A stretch of 64,000 nucleotides of DNA from Streptococcus sp. oral taxon 058 str. F0407 (GCF_000235485.1 NZ_JH378888.1:126124-190123), one strand, 5' to 3'; numbered from the stretch's first letter, positions 1 through 7,701 are shown. Made by a program: numbers and translations. The notes: generated by a model not told the origin, from the letters alone.

Positions 1-1235
1 TATCTGACAAGTGGTACTATGCTACAGCTTCAGGAAAAATTTCCCGCAATAAATGGGAAAAAATCAAAGGAACATGGTACTATTTTAATAGCGATGGCGT
101 GATGGCAAGTAGCCAATGGAAAAGTGACTACTATCTGAAAGATAGTGGCGCTATGGCTGAAAAAGAGTGGATTTTTGATAAATCCTACAATAGCTGGTTC
201 TACTTGAAGTCAGGTGGGGCCTACGCTTCCCGTGAATGGATTGGTTCATACTACCTTAAATCAGGTGGCTATATGGCCAAAAATGAATGGATTTTTGACA
301 AAGATTACGATGCTTGGTACTATCTAAAAGATGATGGTCGATATGTAACAGGTACTTTCACGATCAAAGGTAAAGAGTATTCTTTTCAGAATAATGGGAA
401 ATGGATCTCAGAGGCAAAATATTACAAAGTGAAACCAATTACTGCTTATGTCTATAGCGCTTCTGGTGAAAGATTGAGTTATGTATCGCAAGGAACCATA
501 GTTTCACTTGGGGATACCCAATCTAAAAAAGATAGTCAAATACCTGTCAATATTTCTGGTTTATCCGGCTTCATGAATAAAAGTGATTTAGTAGCTATTG
601 ATAAAGATAGTGAATTTGTCCCTCATTATACAAGCGATGGTAAGTATTTTTACCATGAGTTATCACCTTATGTGAGTCTCCGTGTTGCTCCACATAGCTC
701 AGCTATGACCATTGGTAAGAAATATTATTCGACTGATGGGCTTCATTTTGATGGCTTCACCATTGAAAATCCTTTCCTTTTTAGAAATCTGACTAAACCA
801 AGTAATTACAGTGCAGCTGAATTGGATAAAGTTTATTCTTTGATGAATATTCGGGATAGTCGCCTCGCTGGTAAGGGAGCTGTTTTTAAGGAAGCTGAGG
901 AACGCTATGGTGTGAATGCTCTTTATTTAATGGCCCATAGTGCACTTGAGAGTGCTTGGGGACGGAGCCAGATAGCTAAGGATAAGAATAATTTCTTTGG
1001 AATTGCAGCTTATGATTCGAGCCCGTATACCTCAGCCAAGAAATTTGATGATGTGGATAAGGGAATCCTCGGCGCGGCTAAGTGGATTCGTGAGAACTAC
1101 ATTAACCGTGGAAGAGACCACTTGGGGAACAAGGCGACAGGAATGAATGTTCTCTATGCTTCTGACCCATACTGGGGAGAGAAAATTGCAAGCATCATGA
1201 TGACTATCAATAGCAAACTTGGTGGAAGAGACTAA
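1..1235 (+). CDS. lytB: LytB-type choline-binding endo-beta-N-acetylglucosaminidase, 3' part (5' end outside window)
   Basis: Cell-wall hydrolase that separates daughter cells. The reading frame is already open at base 3 and runs into the window, so this is the C-terminal part of a larger protein. The first ~110 residues are tandem choline-binding repeats (W-Y-Y-x-K/N, GxYxxxxWI), which hold the enzyme on phosphocholine teichoic acids. A linker/SH3-like part follows, then the glucosaminidase domain with the signature SALESAWG, whose Glu is the expected catalytic acid, and the tail SDPYWGEKIAS. The protein ends in KLGGRD, much like pneumococcal LytB. A hairpin terminator follows directly. The identification is firm; the exact species and the number of missing repeats cannot be told. 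Confidence 0.93.
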   Translation, partial: SDKWYYATASGKISRNKWEKIKGTWYYFNSDGVMASSQWKSDYYLKDSGAMAEKEWIFDKSYNSWFYLKSGGAYASREWIGSYYLKSGGYMAKNEWIFDKDYDAWYYLKDDGRYVTGTFTIKGKEYSFQNNGKWISEAKYYKVKPITAYVYSASGERLSYVSQGTIVSLGDTQSKKDSQIPVNISGLSGFMNKSDLVAIDKDSEFVPHYTSDGKYFYHELSPYVSLRVAPHSSAMTIGKKYYSTDGLHFDGFTIENPFLFRNLTKPSNYSAAELDKVYSLMNIRDSRLAGKGAVFKEAEERYGVNALYLMAHSALESAWGRSQIAKDKNNFFGIAAYDSSPYTSAKKFDDVDKGILGAAKWIRENYINRGRDHLGNKATGMNVLYASDPYWGEKIASIMMTINSKLGGRD

Positions 1236-1244
1236 AAAATAAGC

Positions 1245-1280
1245 AACGATAACTGCTGAAAAAGTGGTTGTCGTTTTTGT
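1245..1280 (+). terminator. Rho-independent terminator after lytB
   Basis: A 9-bp stem (AACGATAAC pairing with GTTGTCGTT, one G-U pair) is followed by a T-rich run. Confidence 0.6.
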
Positions 1281-1281
1281 T

Positions 1282-1309
1282 TTGGACAATGGAAGAAAAG
1301 TGGTATAAT
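1282..1309 (+). promoter_or_regulatory. Promoter for the nuclease lipoprotein gene
   Basis: TTGGAC at 1282-1287 and an extended TGGTATAAT with TATAAT at 1304-1309 are separated by 16 bases. This predicts a 5' leader of about 85 nt before the ATG at 1403. Confidence 0.6.
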
Positions 1310-1402
1310 AACAGCCTCTTTATTCTTGAATAATTAGCAAAATGATAGTAAAATGTAAAAGGAAGTGTTAATATAGTTACTACATAAAATAAAGGAGTTT
1401 TT

Positions 1403-2446
1403 ATGAAAAAGTTGCTCACTCTTTCACTTGCCTTACTTTCAGTAACAACACTTGTTGCTTGTTCTGGTCATAAGGTAGAACAAACAGTTCCAGAAGAAAA
1501 AGTCGAACAGAAGCAAGCCAAGTTCGATGAAAAGTTGTTTAAAGAAGCTGGACTCTTGCCTTTTAAAAATGAGAAGCAGCTAGAACTTGGGGAATTGGAT
1601 TCTAAATCACGCGCGAAGGGTGCTCATATTCAACTTAAGGATAGCGATGAGCCAACTGAGAAGAGAGAGCCTAAGATAAGTTATAATCCAGTTGGTTGGC
1701 ATAACTATATTTTTTATTACGGAGATGGCTCTAAAAAGGCATGGTTAATGAATCGAGGTCATCTGATCGGGTACCAGTTTAGTGGATTGAACGATGAAAA
1801 GAGAAACTTGGTCCCTATGACCAACTGGCTTAATGCTGGAACATATTATGGAACAGATGATACAAATCAAGAAAGCATGCTTTACTATGAGAATCGTTTG
1901 GACTCTTGGTTGGCCAATCACCCAAACTACTATCTTGATTACAAGGTGACTCCGATTTATCAAAAGGACGAATTGATTCCAAGACAGATTGAGTTGCAGT
2001 ATGTGGGAATTGATGAAAATGGCAAACTCTTGGAAATCAAGTTGGGTGGTAGTAAGGAAAAGGTTGATAAGTATTCTGTGACGCATGTCATTTTAGACAA
2101 TGTTTCAGCTAATGCGGAAATTAATTACTTGGATGGTACGGCTAAAAATACAGTCGAAAACGAAGAAGAAAAAGCTAAGAAAGATGCTGAAGAAAAGGCT
2201 AAGAAGGAAGCTGAGGAAAAAGCCAAGAAAGAGGCTAAGGAAAAAGAAGCAGCTGAAAAGAAAGCGAAAGAGGAAGAACAAGAAAAAGCACGTCAGGCTG
2301 CACAAGAAAAGGAAGAAAGTCAGGAATCAAACTCGCAATCAACAAATTCAGGTGGCTACTTTAGGGATAGAAACGGAAGATGGCACAGACCAAATGGTAA
2401 ATTTGCTTCCAAGAAAGAAATAAGAGAAGCTGGATTGCAGTGGTAG
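1403..2446 (+). CDS. DNA/RNA non-specific endonuclease lipoprotein with charged coiled-coil tail
   Basis: Probable secreted nuclease anchored to the outer face of the membrane. Residues 1-20 form a lipoprotein signal ending in the lipobox LVAC. Residues ~75-235 are a beta-beta-alpha metal nuclease domain with NRGH (His120 expected catalytic) and a downstream RNLVPMTNWLNAG block, N135 and N141 being likely metal-site residues. Pneumococcal EndA has DRGH, so the first residue is Asn here. Residues ~250-310 are an extremely Glu/Lys/Ala-rich helix, followed by a Ser/Asn linker and an aromatic/basic end (YFRDRNGRWHRPNGKFASKK). The tail makes the protein (347 aa) longer than EndA. It has its own promoter and terminator. 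It may take part in DNA degradation or uptake; it is not clearly EndA itself. Confidence 0.8.
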   Translation: MKKLLTLSLALLSVTTLVACSGHKVEQTVPEEKVEQKQAKFDEKLFKEAGLLPFKNEKQLELGELDSKSRAKGAHIQLKDSDEPTEKREPKISYNPVGWHNYIFYYGDGSKKAWLMNRGHLIGYQFSGLNDEKRNLVPMTNWLNAGTYYGTDDTNQESMLYYENRLDSWLANHPNYYLDYKVTPIYQKDELIPRQIELQYVGIDENGKLLEIKLGGSKEKVDKYSVTHVILDNVSANAEINYLDGTAKNTVENEEEKAKKDAEEKAKKEAEEKAKKEAKEKEAAEKKAKEEEQEKARQAAQEKEESQESNSQSTNSGGYFRDRNGRWHRPNGKFASKKEIREAGLQW

Positions 2447-2468
2447 GAAGAATTTAGTAGATACAGTA

Positions 2469-2495
2469 AAAAAGCCGTTGGAAAACGGTTTTTTG
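2469..2495 (+). terminator. Rho-independent terminator (copy 1)
   Basis: The stem AAAAGCCGTT / AACGGTTTTTT with loop GGAA is followed by T residues. A near-identical copy lies at 3479-3507. Confidence 0.8.
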
Positions 2496-2617
2496 TTGCA
2501 CTGTGTTTTACAATTTATCGTTATATAAAAAATATGTAATGATATGTGTTTTTTGTTGCTTGTTTTGATGTATTATAGTAAAATCGTGAAGATATTAAAT
2601 ACTTTTTGGAGATTGAA

Positions 2618-3433
2618 ATGAAGAAAAAAATAATGATATTGTCAATGTGTCTAATCATAGGAATTTCTGGTCTGGGATACTACTTTTTATCTTATGCACT
2701 ACATCAAGCTGCTGTAACTAGGTTTGAAGATGTAGTAAAGGATTTAAATCAAAAAAACAAAGAAGTTGAAGATCAAATAGCTGAGGCTGAAAAGGTTATT
2801 GATAATGATGAAGAACCTCTTGATTCTAAGACATTGGAAGAATTGAAATCGGCTATAAAGGATAGCAAAGATTCGCTTCGTAAAATACCAGATATTGAAA
2901 AACAAACTGAGCAAATTGAGAAGCAAATTGAAGAATTAAGTCAACCATTAGATTATAGTGAAACAAAAAAGAATTTATCTGAAAAATTGACTCACTATCA
3001 AAATAGCATTCTTCAATTAAAACAAATTACAAATCCTTCAAGTTCTTTTATTGAAGAAAGACTTAAAGAAATTGAATCAATTACTGGAGTACAATCTGTT
3101 ACGGAGGATAATGATCCTAATAAAAAACTGAATAAACAAGGTGGGTATACAGCGTCTGTATATTTTGTTGACAAGCAAGTGACTGAGTCTGTAGATGGCT
3201 CAGATATTGTTCAAAAAGGCAATGATGTTGGAGGAAATATAGAGGTTTATAAGACAAAAGAAGATGCAGAAAAACGCAATACTTATATTAGTGCTTTTGA
3301 TGGAACTGCTTTAAATCCGGGATCACACTATGTTTATGGAACTGTATTAATTCGCACTTCTCACCAATTAACAGGAACGCAACAGAAAGAACTGACTGAG
3401 AAAATATACAATAAATTGATTGAACTGAAATAA
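2618..3433 (+). CDS. Membrane-anchored coiled-coil protein of unknown function
   Basis: The start is placed at 2618 because TGGAGATTGAA gives a good ribosome binding site; a TTG twelve bases upstream is less likely. The 271-aa product has one N-terminal membrane segment (~residues 4-26) and then an extracellular, Lys/Glu-rich coiled coil (~35-155). The C-terminal globular part (~170-271) contains GGNIEVYKTKEDAEKR and NPGSHYVYG. I do not recognise a named family with confidence; similar C-terminal domains occur in streptococcal and enterococcal surface proteins. Codon use is more A/T-rich than in the neighbours, and the gene lies between two copies of the same terminator, so it may be an inserted cassette. 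Confidence 0.75.
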   Translation: MKKKIMILSMCLIIGISGLGYYFLSYALHQAAVTRFEDVVKDLNQKNKEVEDQIAEAEKVIDNDEEPLDSKTLEELKSAIKDSKDSLRKIPDIEKQTEQIEKQIEELSQPLDYSETKKNLSEKLTHYQNSILQLKQITNPSSSFIEERLKEIESITGVQSVTEDNDPNKKLNKQGGYTASVYFVDKQVTESVDGSDIVQKGNDVGGNIEVYKTKEDAEKRNTYISAFDGTALNPGSHYVYGTVLIRTSHQLTGTQQKELTEKIYNKLIELK

Positions 3434-3478
3434 TAAAAAATTGGATAGCTATTAGTTTTATTGAACTAAGATACAGTC

Positions 3479-3507
3479 AAAAAAGCCGTTGGAAAGCGGT
3501 TTTTTGT
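3479..3507 (+). terminator. Rho-independent terminator (copy 2)
   Basis: The stem AAAAGCCGTT / AGCGGTTTTTT with loop GGAA is preceded by AGATACAGT, as in the copy at 2469-2495. The two copies differ by only a few bases. Confidence 0.8.
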
Positions 3508-3546
3508 TATAATTAAATTAAGAATTTAGTATTAAAGGAGAAAATC

Positions 3547-3783
3547 ATGACTTTTGAAGAAATCCTGCCTGGATTAAAGGCTAAGAAAAAATATGTACGA
3601 ACTGGTTGGGGAGGGGCTGAAAACTATGTGCAGCTTTTTGACACCATCGAGCAAAACGGGGTTGCACTTGAAGTGACGCCTTATTTCCTCATCAACGTGT
3701 CTGGTGAGGGGGAAGGTTTTTCTATGTGGAGCCCGACACCGTGCGATGTTTTGGCGACGGATTGGGTAGAAGTGAATGACTAG
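3547..3783 (+). CDS. DUF2829 protein, Tad2 (Thoeris anti-defence 2)-like
   Basis: Small 78-aa protein of the DUF2829 family. The family pattern is readable: FEEILPGLKAKKKYVRTGW at the N terminus, PYFLINV in the middle and MWSPTPCDVLATDW at the end. Phage Tad2 proteins of this family bind and sequester the cyclic ADP-ribose-type signal of the Thoeris system; other family members have no known role. It has a ribosome binding site (AAAGGAG, 6 bases upstream), and its 3' end overlaps the following dehydrogenase gene by 8 bases, so the two are probably co-translated. Family membership is fairly safe. A role as a Tad2 sponge in the chromosome is only inference, since no Thoeris gene is visible in this window. 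Confidence 0.8.
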   Translation: MTFEEILPGLKAKKKYVRTGWGGAENYVQLFDTIEQNGVALEVTPYFLINVSGEGEGFSMWSPTPCDVLATDWVEVND

Positions 3784-4474
3784 ACGCGTATTGATTACGG
3801 GAGTGAGTTCAGGGATCGGTCTAGCTCAAGCTCGCCTCTTTTTAGAGAATGGCTATCAAGTTTATGGTGTGGATCAAGGAGAAAATCCAGTTTTAGATGG
3901 TGATTTCCACTTTTTACAGAGAGATTTAACTCTTGACTTGGAGCCAATTTTTGACTGGTGTTTTCAGGTGGATATTTTGTGCAATACTGCTGGAGTTTTG
4001 GATGATTACAAACCACTTTTGGAGCAGACAGCGCAGGAAATTCAAGAGATTTTTGAAATCAACTACGTAACCCCAGTAGAGTTGACTCGCTATTATTTGA
4101 CGCAAATGCTGGAAAATAAAAAAGGAATCATTATCAATATGTGTTCCATTGCCTCAAATTTAGCCGGAGGTGGTGGTCACGCCTATACTTCCTCTAAGCA
4201 TGCCTTAGCTGGATTTACTAAGCAGTTGGCTCTAGACTATGCTGAAGCTGGGATTCAGATCTTTGGTATTGCTCCAGGTGCTGTCAAGACTGGCATGACT
4301 GCTGCGGACTTTGAGCCAGGTGGATTGGCGGACTGGGTGGCTAGTGAAACGCCTATCAAACGCTGGATTGAGCCAGAGGAAATAGCAGAGATTAGCCTTT
4401 TTTTAGCAAGTGGAAAAGTGAGCGCCATGCAAGGACAAATCATTACGATTGATGGTGGTTGGAGTTTGAAGTGA
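3776..4474 (+). CDS. Short-chain dehydrogenase/reductase (SDR)
   Basis: Classical NAD(P)-dependent oxidoreductase of 232 aa, one Rossmann domain. The cofactor motif TGVSSGIG is at residues ~8-15, the NTAG-type motif (CNTAGVL) follows near 72-78, and the catalytic Ser and YTSSK occur around residues 123-144. APGAVKTGM and the end GQIITIDGGWSL are typical of FabG-like reductases. It lacks a context of fatty-acid genes, so the substrate is unknown. The start overlaps the end of the DUF2829 gene (ATGACTAG), which points to a two-gene operon. Confidence 0.85.
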   Translation: MTRRVLITGVSSGIGLAQARLFLENGYQVYGVDQGENPVLDGDFHFLQRDLTLDLEPIFDWCFQVDILCNTAGVLDDYKPLLEQTAQEIQEIFEINYVTPVELTRYYLTQMLENKKGIIINMCSIASNLAGGGGHAYTSSKHALAGFTKQLALDYAEAGIQIFGIAPGAVKTGMTAADFEPGGLADWVASETPIKRWIEPEEIAEISLFLASGKVSAMQGQIITIDGGWSLK

Positions 4475-4516
4475 TGCTTTGGTACAGTTTGCATTGTTCA
4501 CTATTGGAGGTTAAAG

Positions 4517-4852
4517 ATGGAACAAGATATATTTGGATTTGAGTTTCCAAGTTTCTACCATCAGTTTTTATTGGAATGGGACGAAGTAGATCCTTATGAG
4601 ATTGGTGACTCAGGTATCTGTTTATATGCTAAGGAGGATCTCTTAGAGCGTAATGAGACCTATCAGATAGAAGTAGATGAACCAGACTTCTTTATGATTG
4701 GTCAAGAGGGAGATTTGGCCTACTTTATCAAGAAAAATGCTGATGATTGCATTTATGAAAATGATTTGGGTGCTTTGGGCTCTTTAGAAATGCAAAAAGT
4801 TGCTGCAACTGTCTATGACTTTATTGACAAGGTCTTAGAAAAAAGATTGTAA
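4517..4852 (+). CDS. SMI1/KNR4 (SUKH)-like immunity-type protein
   Basis: Small acidic protein (111 aa), first of four consecutive small genes. The pattern FPSFYHQFLLEWD...GICLYAKEDLLERN...FFMIGQEGDLAYFIKK fits the SUKH fold, where a fixed aromatic/acidic core is followed by 'fmig..gdla' strands. SUKH proteins often neutralise toxins of contact-dependent or polymorphic systems. It has a good ribosome binding site (TTGGAGGTTAAAG). No toxin gene is adjacent. The fold assignment is moderately sure and the immunity role is inferred from family and context. Confidence 0.65.
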   Translation: MEQDIFGFEFPSFYHQFLLEWDEVDPYEIGDSGICLYAKEDLLERNETYQIEVDEPDFFMIGQEGDLAYFIKKNADDCIYENDLGALGSLEMQKVAATVYDFIDKVLEKRL

Positions 4853-4869
4853 AAACCGGAGGGATAATT

Positions 4870-5292
4870 ATGCTAAGAGCAACAGATGCGAATGAGCCAA
4901 CTACAAGAGAAGATCTTTTACAATTTGAGAAGAATCTTGGAAAGAAATTGTCCGAATCTATGTTAAACTTTTATCTTCAGTACAATGGTGGTCAACCTTG
5001 TGTGTCTGGTGTTCATGATGACAAACATCTCTTTCCTTTCAATGCTTTTTATTCACTAGAGGAGATGGAGAAGGCCCTCAACTGGTTTGATGATGAGGTT
5101 GTTCCAGCAGGATTTAAGGCTAAAGACCTCCTTCATTTTGCTTATGATCCTGGGTCTGGCAACTATGCTCTGTCTCTAAGGGAAGAAGATTATGGCAAGG
5201 TTTACTACTATGTTTTAGAAGAAAGAGCCGAAATTTTTGGTCAATGGTTTTCATTTGAGGAATTTTTAAACTCTTTTGTAAAAGATGAGTAG
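4870..5292 (+). CDS. SMI1/KNR4 family (SUKH) protein
   Basis: 140-aa cytosolic protein with the SUKH-1 layout: an N-terminal helix pair (DLLQFEKNLGKKLSESM), FYLQYNGGQP, FPFNAFYSLEEMEKA, then HFAYDPGSGNYALSL and the closing strand-helix pair GKVYYYVLEERAEIFGQWF. This is the classic 'LP..y..f....NGG' signature of Smi1/Knr4 proteins, which act as immunity proteins of nuclease and other toxins. It follows the previous gene by 17 bases with the ribosome binding site CCGGAGGGATAATT. Family call good; the toxin it might bind is unknown. Confidence 0.8.
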   Translation: MLRATDANEPTTREDLLQFEKNLGKKLSESMLNFYLQYNGGQPCVSGVHDDKHLFPFNAFYSLEEMEKALNWFDDEVVPAGFKAKDLLHFAYDPGSGNYALSLREEDYGKVYYYVLEERAEIFGQWFSFEEFLNSFVKDE

Positions 5293-5309
5293 AAATAAAA
5301 GGAGCAATC

Positions 5310-5645
5310 ATGCGTAAACACCAATTCTTTTCACTAACAGATATTTTAGAGCAAGTTAAGTTAGAACAATGTACTCAGGATGACTTTTGCCTCTATGGCA
5401 ATGATGAAGGGGATTTGGCTCTCGATAGCCTTTATCTGGTGTCGGATTATCCAGATGTAGTTGATGATAAAGATGTCTACCCTGTGGAAGTAGTAGAGAG
5501 AAATCTTAATCTGGTATATTATGGTGAACAGTTGATTGATGTTTTGATTGTAGCCTTGGATGAAAAGCCAGGCGCAAGCCCCCATGACTTGGTCGATGCA
5601 TTGAATTACTATAATTGGAATGATACGTTTATGCCCTTTGCCTAG
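5310..5645 (+). CDS. Small immunity-like protein, DUF7716-type
   Basis: 111-aa acidic protein. The C-terminal block VYYGEQLIDVLIVALDEKPGASPHDLVDALNYY-like region resembles the DUF7716 group, whose members are found as isolated immunity-like proteins. It lies 17 bases after the SUKH gene with AAAGGAGCAATC as ribosome binding site. No signal peptide or membrane segment is seen. The function is unknown; placement in a row of four immunity-type genes is the main hint. Confidence 0.6.
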   Translation: MRKHQFFSLTDILEQVKLEQCTQDDFCLYGNDEGDLALDSLYLVSDYPDVVDDKDVYPVEVVERNLNLVYYGEQLIDVLIVALDEKPGASPHDLVDALNYYNWNDTFMPFA

Positions 5646-5704
5646 TAACTAAGCTGGATTTACATAGTTCCATTAAGTATAGGCGAATACAGTAAGGAGT
5701 TAAG

Positions 5705-6310
5705 ATGAAGCTGATAGAAGTATTTGAGCTAGTGGAAAATCATCCAGATTTAAAACCCTATGTAGAAAAGATTTTAAAAAAGCACAAGAAGACCAACTGT
5801 TCCTATCTTGAGTCTCTTAATCACCTTGCTTATTTACTCTATCTATATGGTCAAAAAGAACTAGCTAAAAAGTTGTTAGATATTTTGCTACAAATTCCCT
5901 TTGAAGGAGATTATAATAGTTGGACCTTTGTTGAGAGTTCGATAGTCTTGTTGGCCTATATGGAAAAGCAGACGGAAAATCAGGTATCCATCTATCAAAA
6001 TCTCCTTTTAAGTCCACTAGATTCTGGGGAGGAATCAACTAGAAAAATAAGAAGGAGAGTACATCAGAGATTTTTGAATGGTGATACTTTGGAACAAAAG
6101 CTTGCAAAAATCGAGCAAGCTTCGACCCTTACATCTGAAATTGAATGGCGCTTACTTTACTTGGCAGACTTGTTAAAACTTCAGTTGTTTAGTGCGGAAT
6201 CAACTCTGGACGAGGCGGATATCCAGTCTAAAATAGAAGAACAAATCGAAAGATTACAAAGCTTTATCAAGGAACAGGGGATGTATGTACTTTTTCCTTT
6301 TAGGGTATGA
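5705..6310 (+). CDS. Helical hypothetical protein (DUF6707-like)
   Basis: 201-aa, all-helical cytosolic protein. Residues ~36-62 (LNHLAYLLYLYGQKELAKKLL) look like a TPR-type helical hairpin, and a second helical region with IEWRLLYLADLLKLQLF follows at ~145-165. Similar proteins are called DUF6707 and often sit next to SUKH immunity genes. It begins 59 bases after the previous gene with AGTAAGGAGTTAAG as ribosome binding site. No enzyme motif is visible. Confidence 0.55.
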   Translation: MKLIEVFELVENHPDLKPYVEKILKKHKKTNCSYLESLNHLAYLLYLYGQKELAKKLLDILLQIPFEGDYNSWTFVESSIVLLAYMEKQTENQVSIYQNLLLSPLDSGEESTRKIRRRVHQRFLNGDTLEQKLAKIEQASTLTSEIEWRLLYLADLLKLQLFSAESTLDEADIQSKIEEQIERLQSFIKEQGMYVLFPFRV

Positions 6311-6351
6311 GGAAGTGTAGCTAAATTTGAAGGATGGAAAGAGGGGAAGAA

Positions 6352-7200
6352 ATGAAAAACCAACTGGCTCTTAGTAGTGAAAAAATTGTTGAAAAGGTTC
6401 ATCCTAAACTATTTCACCACATTGGAATGATTCGTGGGGAATATTTGTTGAGAGAGCTCAACCAAAACATCCTGTTACCAAGTTGTCAGCAATTTGTAAA
6501 AGATTATCTAGGCACTATTTGCTCCTTATACTCAGATGAAGAGGTTTGGTATCGTTTTTCAGAATTAACGAATACAGAGGCCAATTGCTTAGGGGGTACT
6601 AAAGAGTTTTTTGACGAAGGTCATCCTTTGTTTGGTTATAGAGGAACTAGGCGTTTACTGGCGTGTCCGGATGAATTTCAGGCTGAGGCAAATGTCGTTA
6701 CAGATGTTTATCAAAACAATCCCAATTTATCTGTTATTTTTCCTTTTGTTAATGATGCCGACCAGTTAAAGCAAGCTATTAGAGTATTGCGTCAGCATGG
6801 TTTTACTGGAAAAGTCGGTACGATGATTGAATTACCGTCTGCGTATTTTGATTTGGACAGAATACTGGAAACTGGTATTTCAAAAATTGTTGTTGGAATG
6901 AATGATTTGACTTCATTTGTTTTTGCGACTGTGAGAAACAGTCAATGGCATGATATGAAAAATCCAATTATGTTAGATATGCTGAGACAGATGCAGGATA
7001 AGGCAAGGATGAAAAAGATTGACTTTGCTGTAGCAGGCTATCTGAATCCTTCTTTCATACAAAAAATGAATCAGATGGGGATTAAGTGCATTATCCACTA
7101 TAGTTCTATTCCAGAGATTTTTGATTTAGAAATTGAACATCCAGACCATCTCAAACACATAAAAGAAAAAAGTAAAAAATTACAAAGGAGTAACCTATGA
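6352..7200 (+). CDS. Stand-alone PEP-utilising-enzyme TIM barrel (PEP synthase C-terminal domain homologue)
   Basis: 282-aa protein that corresponds only to the C-terminal barrel of PEP synthase/PPDK/enzyme I. Readable motifs are HPLFGYRGTRR (PEP synthase: ..GWRGxxR), VGTMIELPSAYF, and the metal/substrate strand VVGMNDLTSFVF (canonical GSNDLTQ). The nucleotide-binding and phosphohistidine domains are absent, so the normal PEP synthase cycle is impossible with this protein alone. The start at 6352 follows GAGGGGAAGAA; an ATG at 6334 in the same frame is an alternative. Its last bases overlap the ASCH gene (ATGA), so the two are likely coupled. The substrate is unknown. Confidence 0.7.
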   Translation: MKNQLALSSEKIVEKVHPKLFHHIGMIRGEYLLRELNQNILLPSCQQFVKDYLGTICSLYSDEEVWYRFSELTNTEANCLGGTKEFFDEGHPLFGYRGTRRLLACPDEFQAEANVVTDVYQNNPNLSVIFPFVNDADQLKQAIRVLRQHGFTGKVGTMIELPSAYFDLDRILETGISKIVVGMNDLTSFVFATVRNSQWHDMKNPIMLDMLRQMQDKARMKKIDFAVAGYLNPSFIQKMNQMGIKCIIHYSSIPEIFDLEIEHPDHLKHIKEKSKKLQRSNL

Positions 7201-7637
7201 CACCGCAAAAAATGTGGAATGCCTACAAGAAAATCAATCCCTCGATAGGAGATGAAATCGATGCCTGGGCTTTTGGAGTGGAAGCCGATCTCTTGGCAGA
7301 ATTGGTTTTAAAAGGCGAAAAGACGGCAACCGCCTCAGCCTACGATCTCTACGCATTAGAAGGCGAATCTCTACCGCAAGAAGGGAACTTTGACGTCATT
7401 TTAGATAGCCACGATCAGGCTGTCTGCATTATCGAAATTACCAAGGTTTCCGTTGAACCCTTTAATCAAGTTTCTGCGCAACATGCCTATAAGGAAGGGG
7501 AAGGTGATAAATCCCTAGCCTATTGGCGTCAGGTTCATGAAGACTGTTTCGCCGAGTGGATGAGAGAGGCTGGGCTGACTTTTACGCCTGATAGTAAGGT
7601 CGTTTTAGAAGAATTTCGTAAGGTCTACCCTCTGTAG
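7197..7637 (+). CDS. ASCH domain protein
   Basis: 146-aa protein of the ASCH (PUA-like) fold: WAFGVEADLLAELVLKGEKTATAS at residues ~23-46 contains the conserved G-x-K-T/S-A-T motif, and EGDKSLAYWRQVHEDCF near residues 100-116 is the typical 'EGdgSla.Wr..H..fF' stretch. ASCH proteins bind RNA or act as small nucleoside amidohydrolases; the role here is not known. It starts inside the stop codon of the preceding gene (ATGA overlap), which implies translational coupling. Family call good. Confidence 0.85.
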   Translation: MTPQKMWNAYKKINPSIGDEIDAWAFGVEADLLAELVLKGEKTATASAYDLYALEGESLPQEGNFDVILDSHDQAVCIIEITKVSVEPFNQVSAQHAYKEGEGDKSLAYWRQVHEDCFAEWMREAGLTFTPDSKVVLEEFRKVYPL

Positions 7638-7642
7638 ACTGT

Positions 7643-7688
7643 TAGACGGAAGAAAGTTTTGGAAATTGCCGTCCAATCCTTTTTTCTT
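7643..7688 (+). terminator. Possible terminator after the ASCH gene
   Basis: GACGG and CCGTC are separated by a long loop and followed by a run of six T. The stem is short, so this is tentative. Confidence 0.35.
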
Positions 7689-7701
7689 AAGCAAAACATG
7701 A

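Noticed and set aside
2100-2423. Lys/Arg-rich open frame overlapping the nuclease gene (107 codons, other frame)
   Set aside because: It is a shadow of the E/K/A repeat of the nuclease tail; no ribosome binding site and no recognisable protein.
5670-5690. GGCGAATA before the 5705 gene as a second combox
   Set aside because: The first two bases of TACGAATA do not match and the upstream T-rich tract is missing.
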